Under the pieces are notes generated by a model that saw only the letters and a program-made list of their open reading frames with translations, did no database searches and was not told the DNA's origin. The translations under genes and the position numbers were made by a program. A DNA stretch of 64,000 nucleotides. It comes from Atherinomorus stipes (taxonomy: Eukaryota > Chordata > Actinopteri > Atheriniformes > Atherinidae). The stretch is taken from assembly GCA_023101725.1 (NCBI GenBank), contig JALJCO010012913.1:1-64000 (forward strand), written 5' to 3'. Of the stretch, positions 34,637 through 44,695 are shown piece after piece (within the stretch, counting starts at the first letter, position 1; the number at the start of each line of letters is the position of its first letter).

Positions 34637-35788
34637 CATTCGGAGACCTTCATGACATAAATATTGCTGGATTTTTACACGTTGCAGCAGCTAAATAACG
34701 TCTCTCTCCCAGCAGAATCACAGGTGTTAAAACATGGCCTCCGGTCTCGGTCCCGCCGCTACCTCATGGCAACGGTCGCGGAGACCGAAACCGCATCAGC
34801 CGCAGTCACGAGAAGACAAACATAACATTCTCCGTCCCGAGACTTGGCCTTCGGCCACCATCCTCATCGGCTGCTATCATCCCTCATCATCTTCCTCGGC
34901 GTCTGTCCTCCAGCTCTGCTCTGCAGACGCATCAGAGGCCAAAGCAATTTCCCGCATGCACAATCCAATCAGCTGCTGCATGCGTCTGCGTCAGTGTCAG
35001 AGCAGGACACGCTGGCGTCCAATCTGCTCCGATCGGCAATAAATTGCTCGGAGGAAATAATGGAATTGCAGACTTTAAACGTCTGATCCGTCTGATGGCA
35101 GCGAGCGGCTCCTTCATCACCTGCGTCTAAGCTAATAACTAAGATTGTGAAAGCACATGTGTGATGTTTGGAAGTGATACCGCTGCTGTGTGACATGCTG
35201 CAGGGGGAAATGAGCGCGACGGCAGCCTGGAGGCACGTCCCGGCCGGCCTCTAACCCGTTCACCGCCGTACCGAGACCAGCAGGAACGGGACAAGAAGCA
35301 CATAAATAATTCACTGTGATCTCACATGTAATTCAGCTCGTATCCCCAACGGCTCCCATGAAAGACAGAGTCCTGGGTTTCATCATGTCAGCGAGGCACC
35401 GCCTGCTGTTCGGGTGAAGGCAGGTCAGGGCCAGACAAGGTGGGGAAGCGCTCACGTGACTCTGGAGGCTCCCAGCAAACCTGTGGCAGATAATGCCGTA
35501 TTTAGAGGACATTATATCGGACATACGCGGATCTGGAGTGGAGCTAAATATCTCCTGAAGGAATTCAAGCTACACCAAAACTGTCTGGGGGAGGAAATGA
35601 ACGGATTCCTGCTGGATAATCGGTCCAGATTGAAAAAACTAACTTCCCCTTTAAGTTGAGCAACACTAAATGGACCCAAATAAACGTTTTCCACGGCATC
35701 AAAATGCAGAAATGATGACGTTTGTCCTGGATTGGTATGCTAACTCGTTTGCTAACGTTAGCTGTCAGTTATAAACTCCTCTGCAGTA
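34637..35788. other. Single-copy region, no supported gene
   Basis: An ATG at 34734 with good context (AACATGGCC) opens a 102-codon plus frame, Arg/Ser/Pro-rich at first and later Cys-containing, but I recognise no domain and competing frames exist on the other strand. I cannot support it as a gene. Confidence 0.35.
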
Positions 35789-35990
35789 CACACTGAGAAA
35801 CAGACGTACAGACAGGATCATTTCTGTACCTGTAGGTACATGTTTTACAAATGTTCTCTGAAAAGTACAATATTGGTCTTTATGAGGCCAGAAGTACCTA
35901 TATACTATGAAAAAGGGTCCAAAGTAATATAAAGTACACATTTGTACCATTCCAACCCTAAGGGTACCTGCAGCATTGAAACATGTGTGT
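35789..35990 (+). repeat. Dispersed repeat with GTACCT words, copy 2
   Basis: Matches 18051-18189 over GACAGGATCATTTCTGTACC, AATATTGGTCTTTATGAGG and AGTACCTATATACTATG. It extends further right than copy 1 (ACACATTTGTACCATTCC, AAGGGTACCTGCAG). Confidence 0.75.
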
Positions 35991-36030
35991 AGCTTGTACA
36001 ATAACTATAAATAGCAGTACTTCTAAACAG

Positions 36031-36221
36031 TAATAATAATAATAATAATAATAATAATGGATACGATTTATATCGCACTTTTTTTCCTATCTAGGAACTC
36101 AAAGCGCTCACAGTAGGTCCATTATTCATTCACTCCTCATTCATACGGGGTGATGGTAAGCTACGTATGTAGCCACAGCTGCCCTGTGGCAGACTGACGG
36201 AAGCGTGGCTGCCATTTCGTG
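36031..36221 (-). mobile_element. (TAA)n plus LINE-tail-like fragment
   Basis: (TAA)n at 36031-36058 is followed by GATTTATATCGCACTTTTTT, CTCAAAGCGCTCACAG, CATTATTCATTCACTCC and GTAGCCACAGCTGCCCTG. This combination is a common 3' end of a dispersed fish retroelement. With the microsatellite as its tail, the element would lie on the minus strand. It is truncated at the junction with the foldback element. Confidence 0.6.
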
Positions 36222-37070
36222 CCTTTTTTCAATATGTCAAATGCAGCCGGCGATCAGGAAGCTTCTCGTTTCCCCCCAACTTTCATATAATGGAGTTCAC
36301 CGGGGTCCGAGCCAAAAAGGTCCATAAAAGTCCACAAAAACGTGTCAATATTCCTCCATACTGCTCGTCCAATGTAATCCAAGTGTCCTGAGTGGGTAGC
36401 GTCCAGAATTTACTGGAAACGACGTCATTTAGTAGATTTTTATAGTCTAAACAGTACTACATCAGTACTACATCAGTACTACATCACATCTCCTGCGAGC
36501 ACGCCGATGCACGTTCACGAAACTACGGAAGCCGCGGCAGACGAGATCACACGTTCTCTTTTTCTTTCTTTCTTTGTTTTAAATCAACATCAACCCTCTT
36601 GGACCCTCTTGTGTTTGTCTGCAGCTCTGTCGCTCTGAGCACAATGTAAACAGAGAATTTCTTCTTCTACGCTTGTATTATCGGCAGAGTAGGCTCTGAA
36701 CGCCGAGGCTTCTGTAGTTTCATGAACACGCACATGCGTGCTTCGTGACAGTAAGATGTTCTACTGTTTAGTCTCTAAAAATCTACTAAATGACGTCGTT
36801 TCCAGTAAATTCTGGACGCTACCCACTCAGGACACTTGGATTACATTGGACGAGCAGTTTGGAGGAATATTGACACGTTTTTGTGGACTTTTATGGACCT
36901 TTTTGGCTCGGACCCCGGTGAACTCCATTATATGAAAGTTGGGGGGAAACGAGAAGCTTCCTGATCACCGGCTGCATTTGAGATATTAAAAAGTGCTGCA
37001 GAGTCTTTCTCACCATGAGGGGGGGTGGAAGATAAAGTGACATCATTCTGTGGGTGGAATGCTCCTTTAA
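36222..37070. mobile_element. Foldback-type element with about 300-bp inverted arms and TTAA edge
   Basis: The left arm (36222 to about 36540) and right arm (about 36698-37070) are inverted copies, including GAGTTCACCGGGGTCCGAGC / GCTCGGACCCCGGTGAACTC and ACGACGTCATTTAGTAG / CTACTAAATGACGTCGT. Inner matches reach GTTCACGAAACTACGGAAG / CTTCTGTAGTTTCATGAAC. The right end is GGGTGGAATGCTCCTTTAA, giving TTAA at 37067-37070. The left arm lacks the outer about 75 bases, replaced by the LINE-like tail. A single arm of the same family is at 16598-16892. No transposase frame. Confidence 0.85.
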
Positions 37071-37706
37071 CGGTGGAGGTCTGGGGGGGACGGACTCAGT
37101 CTGATGTCCGGGAGGGTGGGGGTCCAGCATCGGCTATACTCGGTGGTTTGTGACTCTTCGTTGGTGGTGCAGCAGCTTCAGGAGCTGCCGTCATTTTCCA
37201 GTCAGACGCAGTAAACCGACAACTCGCTAATTAAACTTATCACCTCAGGAGGGACTTTTCACCCTCGTTCCGACAGCTGGAGGTGCAGAAAAACACAACC
37301 TGTCTTCAAAGACTGATGACGTCTTTATTCTGCTGCTTCCTGCATGTTAGTTCTCCAAATGGAAACAACCTCACTTTTTACAGCAGGAGATTGTTTTGTC
37401 TCGTCAGTGTTCCCTCCTCAGTAAGATCTGCCCGGAGACAAAGTTCATTTTTGATTGGCTACAACCTTCTTTAGGCCACGCCCACACCAGCCTCTCTGAT
37501 AAGATTCAGGGTCCGTGTGCAGGGAAAGCCCGTTCGTTTGGGGTATTATAAATGCACAAACGGACTCTGATCCGGACCAAACCGGACCCGGTTTAAGGGC
37601 GTCTACAGAGATTTTTTTAGGTTTGGCCGGAGAAAACAGCAGAAAGGTTGTTACAGGATAACTTCTGTTTTTTTAACGTGGACCTTATTTCTAGGAATTT
37701 ATAGCA
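37071..37706. other. Single-copy spacer, nothing supported
   Basis: Ordinary composition. The short frame 37283-37474 is not recognisable. Confidence 0.45.
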
Positions 37707-37880
37707 GTGTTGTTTTTGTTAACGATGACGATGATGAAGTCATCTCGTTGACGCCCTTATTTTCATGACGATGACGAGCGAAACATCTCTCTGATGTTCA
37801 CCTAAAACATGACGAGGCGTGTGTGAATGTTCGGTGACCAGACGAGACTGGAGGAAAATGTTCGTCTGGTCCGTCCGACG
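37707..37880. repeat. Fragment of a hAT-like repeat (CAGTGTTG start)
   Basis: CAGTGTTGTTTTTGTTAACG followed by GACGATGATGAAGTC, ATGACGATGACGAGCG and ACATGACGAGGCG words. The CAGTGTTG start and the GACGA-rich interior match a common fish non-autonomous repeat. The right end was not found. Confidence 0.5.
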
Positions 37881-38545
37881 TTCATGATGCAGGAAATTTC
37901 TGCTGATTCGGCATGAATCTGTCAAAAGCTTAAGAAGCAGCTGCATCCTGTTCTGTCGTCATGCCGACCACCACGTGGCGTGCAGCCGCGTGCACATCAG
38001 AGTTCTGCATGTTTTACCGACCCGCATCCGCCCGAACCCGAACCGAGACCCACGAACGGCGGCTCTGCCTGTCAAACCTGAGCCGCACGTCACACGTGAA
38101 GTTACTAAATGTGTAAAGTCACTGCGGTCTCTGTCATGTTGCCACGTAGAGGCTTTATTTATGTGATTCCTGCGTGAGAGATCATCCTGGTTCTAACTTT
38201 GTTCTGCGTTCCTGCTTCTCAGCACCAGCAGTGTCTCTGCCTGCTGCAAATGATCCTGATGTTTTAAATACGTCATGTCCACGAACGAAAAACAAACTTA
38301 TCCTGACCGTGACGCCCGAACTACAGAAATATCCTCCCCCACCTGATCCCTGATCTTAATCTTTGTCTTTTCTTTCTGATAAACAGCGTTTTTGCAGGTT
38401 ACCCGTCGGGTGTCCGAACTGTTGCAGGACTCTGGTGCACACGTGCACCACACCTACGCTCAGACACGCAGGTGAGGCAGCAGCAACATACGATGAAATG
38501 ATTCCAACAGTCTATAATCCATCACAGAGCCAACAGAACGCCATG
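37881..38545. other. Single-copy spacer, nothing supported
   Basis: Ordinary composition. No repeat or frame is recognised. Confidence 0.45.
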
Positions 38546-38671
38546 CACTGCAAAAACTCAAATCTTTGCAAGTATATTGTTCTAATTTTAGTCCAAATAT
38601 CTCATCACACTCAAAATAAGACAAAATTACTTAAAGAGAAACATTTCAGTGAGATATAAGATGTTTTAAGG

Positions 38672-38831
38672 CAGCGGTGTCCAAAGTTTCCACGCCTCCA
38701 TGCACCGGCACCGCTGACTCAAACTAAATGAATCCAAAAGCCGGTGAAACTGAGTCCGGTGTGTGTTGGAGAAGGAGACGTGGAAAACCTGCAGGAATGT
38801 GGCCCTCGAGGACCGGAGCTGGACCCCCCTG
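38672..38831. mobile_element. Short hAT-like element nested in the 38.5 kb element
   Basis: Begins CAGCGGTGTCCAAAG and ends GAGCTGGACCCCCCTG, a roughly inverted pair (CAG-GGTGTCCAA type). Flanking 8-mers TTTTAAGG and CTTTAAGA agree at six of eight bases, consistent with a decayed hAT target duplication. Confidence 0.65.
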
Positions 38832-38856
38832 CTTTAAGACAATGCATCTTACACAT

Positions 38857-39122
38857 CTGGGCATGAAAAAGTTCCTCCTTTTTCTGCCAGAAGTGGTGCA
38901 GTGATAGTGCACCATTACTGCACTATCACTGGCTGAACGACTTGTCCCGTGAATACGGCGTCACGTACGGTGTCCAAACTTTGTGTGTGGAAACATCCTT
39001 GCTCCAAGTGTTCATTTATGCTCTGAAAATCGTTCCCCCTGGCACGCAGGCGTTTCTCTGTGCGATTGAATTAGCAGACAAGTGGCTGGCAGTCGGCTGA
39101 AAGGGGAACTTTTCATGCCCAG
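38857..39122. mobile_element. 266-bp MITE with 18-19 bp inverted ends
   Basis: The ends CTGGGCATGAAAAAGTTCC and GGAACTTTTCATGCCCAG are inverted with a single A length difference. It sits in the same host element as the hAT-like insertion at 38672. An internal perfect hairpin lies at 38899-38931. The target duplication is unclear (AT on both sides, or more). No open frame. Confidence 0.75.
38899..38931. other. Perfect 13-bp stem hairpin, 7-nt loop
   Basis: CAGTGATAGTGCA, loop CCATTAC, then TGCACTATCACTG. It lies inside the MITE at 38857-39122 and is probably part of its structure. Confidence 0.85.
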
Positions 39123-39240
39123 ATCTGTATTTCAAGAAATCTTATCAAGAACATTTTGGCTTTTTTTGGGTTATTACAAGCAAAAATATCTTGGCCACTC
39201 TTAAAACAAGAAAAAAAATCTTCTGTTTTTGCTTGTAAGA

Positions 39241-39992
39241 AGCAAAAGCAGAAGGTTTAGATGAACAGCAGGACTGAAGTGGAGCTGGAGGTTGGTGCCC
39301 GTCACCACGGCAGAGGAAAGACGGTGAGAAGCTTTCCCCAGCATCTCCTTCCTCCTTCGGTCTCCTCGTCTTTCACCGATCCGCCAGAGAGAACTCGTCT
39401 CTGTCACCAATTACAGCAGATTTCACCACAACCAGCTGATCAGACGGGAGCGCCGCCTGAGCTGCTTTCCTCCACTGAACATGTCAAGCAGCTCTCCGGG
39501 TTTCCAGGATTTCAGAGCCGTGATGTAACGACGTGCTGCAGAGCTCAGATTAGACTTGGTTTTATGAGGTACCGTCTCCCTTCCTTCCCGCAGAAAAAAC
39601 CTCACGTAAGCATCGTGTTCATTAGATCGGCTCCCGCTGTGATGCTGCTGATGTGTCAGTTATGATCCCATAGCTAAATATTCGTGTTTCACCGACCTGC
39701 AGACCTGAAAGAGGCCGGACTCTTTCAGCCGAACAGGGGAAATGTAGCTAAACGGTACGAAGGAAGCGCTGCTCCAGTCATACGCTGACCTCTCAAACAC
39801 AGTCCCATCAGGAGCAGGGGGGTTTCCATATGAACAGGTCATATCACGGTTATTGTGACCAAAATGATCATGATTATCATCGATATCGCGGCATTATTAA
39901 AGGGGAATTTCTCTTTTTTGAACCTGGGGTGTGTTTTCTTATGTCCTTTCATATCTGTGAGTGATGGAGAAAGAAATGCTCCACATAGCTCC
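39241..39992. other. Single-copy region, no supported gene
   Basis: A plus-strand frame at 39261-39665 (134 codons, ATG start) has mixed composition with no recognisable domain and no splice support. AT-rich words TCATCGATATCGCGG at about 39880 resemble a dispersed-repeat fragment. Confidence 0.35.
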
Positions 39993-40029
39993 AGCAATTA
40001 TGTGGAGCTAATTGCTCCACATAATTGCT
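39993..40029. other. Perfect 16-bp inverted repeat, 5-nt loop
   Basis: AGCAATTATGTGGAGC, loop TAATT, then GCTCCACATAATTGCT. The word GCTCCACAT also occurs once just upstream (39979). Possible cruciform. No function is evident. Confidence 0.9.
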
Positions 40030-41330
40030 CCAGATTTAGCTTTCCGTTAGTTATCAGGGTTCTACACACTTTTCGTGGCCGCGTGTTCACGATGTGCTTC
40101 CATAGTACAGCGGAGACGATCAGCTGCTACCCAGACAAGAAAAACACAATTACAGAAACTCTGAACTCACAGGACAATAGTACTCATTCGTTCCTTCATT
40201 CTACTTCCTGATTTACAAAGAATGAAAGTGCAAATGACAGCGGGTGCAAACGTGTTGGAAACGGCCCGATATTAATGAAGGTTTTACGTGTTTGGAGGTT
40301 TGCAGCGTGAAGAACTGCGATAAAGGACAGCGCAAAAGGAAATACGACTCACAAAGGGAGATATTAGTGGAGGAGGGAGATGAAAATATAAAATAAGTAT
40401 TATAAATATAAAAATAATACAAGTATCTGTGCAGAGCCTCAGAAGTGTCCAGTTTCTGAGGACGTGGATCAGGAGCTGCTGAACAAATGAAGCGTCTGCA
40501 GCTCCGACATGGTCTCTATTACGCAGGAGGTGTGCAGTTTACCACGATGCCAACGGCTTCAGAGTCGTGCTGCCAGCTGACTGTGATCCTGTCCAGCCGC
40601 GAAAATCCAAGTTAAAATGTGATGTTGGCAAAAAGGGGAAATAAAAAGACAATTAATGCAGCTTTAGTTCTCATTAAGCTGCAGCGGCTGCAAACTTTCA
40701 TCTATCCAGAATATTTTACACCGTGTTAAATAGTGATGTTTGCTGTGTTGGTTTTTATTGAATTCAACAGTGAGAACTGAACACGTTGCCCTCACTGCTC
40801 ATGAAAAAGGATTTTAATCAGATGTGAGCGTGTCCAGGATCGTCCCTCTCAGAAGCTGCAGCCAATGGAGCGGCCAGTTTGCACCTGCTTTCAGACGTAC
40901 TAAAATAACGCAAAAAACAGCAAGTTAATGCGTCTCATGGTTGATAAATGTCTTTGCAAGCGCTAAATTAACATGTTTCCATTTTCTCCTCCCATCACAC
41001 ACACAATTGCGTGTAAACGCCCCATATTGCATATTCATTGGAGCAGAAGCACTAAATGGATAAGAGGCGCTATTTAGCACGTTAGAAAGACCGAACCCGT
41101 TTAGCTGTTAGTAGATCAGTTTGTACATTTTTTGCATGTGCAGTGAGATAGCTCATGTTTTTATACACGCAAACGTTTGATAGATCCGGCCCTTAAATAA
41201 TCGTAGCGTATGGGATAGTGAACCCAATTTCAATGAATATTGCAATAATTGTTGAAACAAACATCTTTTATAACGCTTTTAAAGTATTGGTGAAATGAAG
41301 GAGTTTTGCTGCAGATAATGTCTTATAGAC
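40030..41330. other. Single-copy region, nothing supported
   Basis: Ordinary composition with no repeat or frame that I can recognise. Confidence 0.45.
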
Positions 41331-41962
41331 CAGCGGTTCACCTGTTTCATGATGGGTCCAGTTTCCAGTCCAAACTGGTCCAGGTTCATATTTAACTCTG
41401 TATCAGTGTAATGATCATTTCTGGTTTATTTCTTTAATAACTAAAGCAAATCCAGCTGCTTTAACAGACTGAACCTGTAAAATGTGGCTGATAAACATGA
41501 ATAACATCATATCAAATATATTCTGAGATGGTCACAAACACATTTATATCACACGTATAATTCATGGAATAAAATCAGACTCCTACAAGAACAAATCAGA
41601 ATTAGGCTATAAACACAAAATCTACAACATTTTACTACAAAAAGAGGAACAACAGAAAAAACTGATGGAAACTGATTTAAAAAGAGATAAAATGCTGCAG
41701 TAATAGATCACATTGGAAATAAAAAGGCTCAGTTTAAATAATCTGTAAAAACCTGGATTTGATTTGTTTAGACAGAAAATTAAAGCACAAAATTTCATTC
41801 AACAATTTATTTATTTAAACTTTTCTTAGAATTTTTAAAAGAACTTCCAAACATAACAGACATTTTCTGCATCACCATTGCTACATTACAACTCATCCAG
41901 TCATAAACCTCTAGGTGGAGCCCGAGCTTGGGCCGCGGCCCCCCCATGGTTAAGAATCACTG
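41331..41962 (-). mobile_element. Non-autonomous hAT-type element with 8-bp target duplication
   Basis: The plus-strand left end CAGCGGTTCACCTG and right end TTAAGAATCACTG are imperfect inverted ends (CAG[C/T]G[G/A]TTC). Flanking 8-mers TTATAGAC (41323-41330) and TTATAGAG (41963-41970) match at seven of eight bases. These are the hallmarks of hAT transposition. Length 632 bp, no transposase. Its interior is shared in reverse orientation with 32712-34636, where it is expanded by a minisatellite and insertions. Confidence 0.85.
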
Positions 41963-41970
41963 TTATAGAG

Positions 41971-42780
41971 AGGCTGCCCCGTCTCTCTCGTTATATGGAT
42001 GCATGCCGAAGGGAGACTCAGCGTAATATCTTCAGAAGGATGAAAGTGATGCAGAAACTTTACTGGTGAGTAAATGCATGTAGAAACTTCATGAAAAAAG
42101 CCCCCCCCCGCAGAAGAAACCTCCTCTGCTCGACCCGAGGAGCTGATCCAGGTCCTGATCTGCAGCCTGGCCATGAATCTCCAGCGTACTGCAGGATAAA
42201 TCTGCATCTACGAGGCACGTCGGTGTTTCTGGCTGCTGGAAAAGCGCTGAATCACGTCTGGTATCAGCAGCTGAGGCTCTGACCTTACGGGTGTCCACCC
42301 CTGCCTGACTGATGGCAGACAGACGCCGGGGGATCGATCTGGACTCAGGAAGTCCACCAGAACCCGGGCTGAGCCCAGACACGCTGAGGTCTGGCTTCCC
42401 CCCGCCCCACGTCGTCTCCTGCAGACACAGACATGCTGTGGTTTCCTGGAGGTGGTTGATCCTGAATGCTACGTGATGGAAGCTCAGCTTCCCCCTCACA
42501 GATGCGGTCATGACTCCTCATCGCGCTCCAGCCTCCTCCTGAAGGACGGCGCTGACATCTACTGGATAAGAGGCGGAGATGCAGTCAGAGAGCCAGCAGG
42601 TCCTCTCTGATTTCATACAGTCCTCAGGATTATTATTCATCACCTCCAATTACAGAAAAGGCCAATTCCACAACAGTAAATCAAATAACTAAAGACACTA
42701 ATAATAAACAGAAATTCACAAAAATATAATTTACTAAAATAAACTATTGATTTGAATTGTGGCCCCATCATACTTGTTTG
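41971..42780. other. GC-richer single-copy region, no supported gene
   Basis: A minus-strand frame at 42089-42511 (140 codons) overlaps plus frames. None has a recognisable domain. CTGCAG and CAGCTG words are frequent but there is no tandem structure. Confidence 0.4.
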
Positions 42781-42980
42781 TTTTATTTTTGTGAGTTTGT
42801 TTTTAATATTTCTGTTGAACCATAATTCAAAATCAATGTCATGATTTTCATAAAATTTTTATTTATTACTTTAGTCAATTTCAACTGATTTCACTGACAG
42901 ATGATGTTTTTTTCCTTTTTCAATTGGAGGGTATGAATTATTGAGGATGACTGTATTTCTAGATTTAAGCCTGATTGAGA
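42781..42980 (+). repeat. Dispersed repeat, copy 2 (see 15140-15560)
   Basis: GTTTGTTTTTAATATTTCTG, AACCATAATTCAAAATCAAT and ATGATTTTCATAAAATTTTT match 15160-15222. AATTGGAGGGTATGAATTAT matches 15462-15482. Same orientation as copy 1. Confidence 0.65.
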
Positions 42981-43179
42981 GTTACTACACATTATCTTGT
43001 GATTAGTAAACACTATAATGTCGATAAAACCAAATATAACAACAACAACAACAAAAACGTCTGCTGAGAACAGAAAATGGACTTGCAAAGAGGAAACTGT
43101 CCCGTTTTACCCAAAAAATGACAAATGAAAATCAGTGTTCTCACTTTTTTACAATTTTATTTTTATTTTCCAGTTTATT
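42981..43179. other. AT-rich spacer with short (AAC)n
   Basis: ATAACAACAACAACAACAAA at about 43036. Otherwise plain AT-rich sequence. Confidence 0.6.
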
Positions 43180-43420
43180 TACACACACACACTTCTATCT
43201 TTGTGAGGACATTCATTGACATAAAGCATTCCCTAGCCCCTTACCCTAACCCTAACCACCACAACTGATCGCCTAAACCTAACCCTAACCTGAACCTAAT
43301 CGCGACATAAACTCTAAAACCAAATCTTCACCCTCAGAAATGGATTCTTCTTCAGCTTTTTCAGTGAGGACCAGCCAAAACTCTGCTGGTTAAACACACA
43401 AAATGGTCCTCACAGTCAGG
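43180..43420 (-). repeat. GTGGGGAC / CCTAA-rich dispersed repeat, copy 2 (inverted)
   Basis: (AC)n at 43180-43192, TTGTGAGGACATTCATTGAC, CATTCCCTAGCCCCTTACCC, then CCTAACCCTAACC-type telomere-like words, ending TGGTCCTCACAG. This is the reverse orientation of the module at 15990-16285. Confidence 0.75.
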
Positions 43421-44229
43421 AGCGCCCATCTCCATTTCTACTGGTGGGGGCTCTGAGTGACGTCCATACAAGACAAGATATATTCAGCTAAATTTATGTC
43501 CCATTATTAGTGGAATTTGTGGCTTATTTTGTCAAATGAATGAATGAACTCACCACAACATTAACAAATACAACATCCATTTAAAAATAATTTGAAGAAA
43601 TTAAAATTGGTAATAAATTAGTCACCAGCAGAATCCTTCACAAACGTAACACCAGGCAACAAATGCGCTTGCAAGTGAAACAGAAGCTAAATTCGTAGCC
43701 AGTGCAGCATAATCTGAACGAACAATTTAATCAGGAACCTAAAGGTTTTTTTCACTCGTCTTGTTCTTTGAAATGTACGACTGCTTTTAGCTGCAGCTTG
43801 GTGAAGCCATTGGCGATTATATCCAGGACCGTGCCGTATTAAAAGTTTGTAGACTATTTTCTGACTAAACGAGGCTGATTCTGAGACCGAAGGCTGCTCG
43901 GTGGTTTGATTCTACGAAGAAGCAAAGCCGCTAAAAACACGTTATCCTCATTTATCAAGTTTAAGATATAATTAAAGCCTTCTGGCCGATTCACATCAGG
44001 TCTGCGCCACGTTCTGGCTGGGAGGAGGGGGCTGCCAAACGCTGTGCGTGTGCAGGTGCATGCTGGGATTTATATCTGACCAAGTACGCATGAGTCTCCT
44101 CTGATGCATGCTGGGTAAAATGAGCGGAGGAAGTTTTCATCCGGGGATTTCCAGCATACTTGCCGAGAAGCGAACTTTGAAATGGAACATGACCTGGACC
44201 GCGGATGATGACGTTTCACGAGTCCACGA
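43421..44229. other. Single-copy spacer, nothing supported
   Basis: Ordinary sequence up to the start of the 10-bp repeat. No gene is recognised. Confidence 0.45.
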
Positions 44230-44695
44230 GCCCGCAAGTACGCGCAAGTACGCATAAGTATGCACAAGTACGCATAAGTACGCACAAGCACGCACAAGTA
44301 CGCACAAGTCCTCACAAGTACGCACAAGCACGCACAGGTACGCACAAGTCCTCACAAGTACGCACAAGCACGCACAAGTACGCACAAGTCCTCACAACTA
44401 CGCATAAGTACGCACAAGCACTCACAAGCACTCACAAGTACCGCAAGTACTCACAAGCACGCACAAGTACTCATAAGCACGCACAAGTACGCACAAGCAC
44501 TCACAAGTACCGCAAGTACTCACAAGCACGAACAAGTACTCACAAGCACGCACAAGTACGCACAAGTACGCACAAGCACTCACAAACACGCACAAGCATG
44601 CACAAGTACGCACAAGTACGCACAAGCACTCACAAGTACCGCAAGTACTCACAAGCACTCACAAGTACTCACAAGCACGCACAAGTACTCACAAG
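44230..44695. repeat. 10-bp minisatellite (CACAAGTACG type)
   Basis: About 46 units of CACAAGTACG, CACAAGCACG, CACAAGTCCT and CACAAGCACT. A longer pattern containing the shortened unit AGTACCGCAAGTACTCACA recurs at about 44438, 44508 and 44637, so there is some higher-order structure. Frames open on both strands are artefacts. Confidence 0.95.

Larger units (their letters stand above)
38546..39240. mobile_element. CACTGCAAAAACTC-type element carrying two nested insertions
   Basis: The left part reads CACTGCAAAAACTCAAATC, then AATATCTCATCACACTC and GAGATATAAGATGTTTTAAG. The middle fragment AAGACAATGCATCTTACACAT lies between the two insertions. The right part reads TATTTCAAGAAATCTTATC, TTACAAGCAAAAATATCTTG and ACTCTTAAAACAAG. 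The three fragments join into one continuous element when 38672-38831 and 38857-39122 are removed. This is a common dispersed fish repeat. No coding frame. Confidence 0.7.

Noticed and set aside
34734..35042. 102-codon frame with ATG in good context
   Set aside because: No recognisable domain, competing frames on the other strand, and no splice or transcript support. Left as unsupported.
39261..39665. 134-codon plus-strand frame
   Set aside because: Average composition with no family I recognise. Its start abuts a transposon end at 39240.
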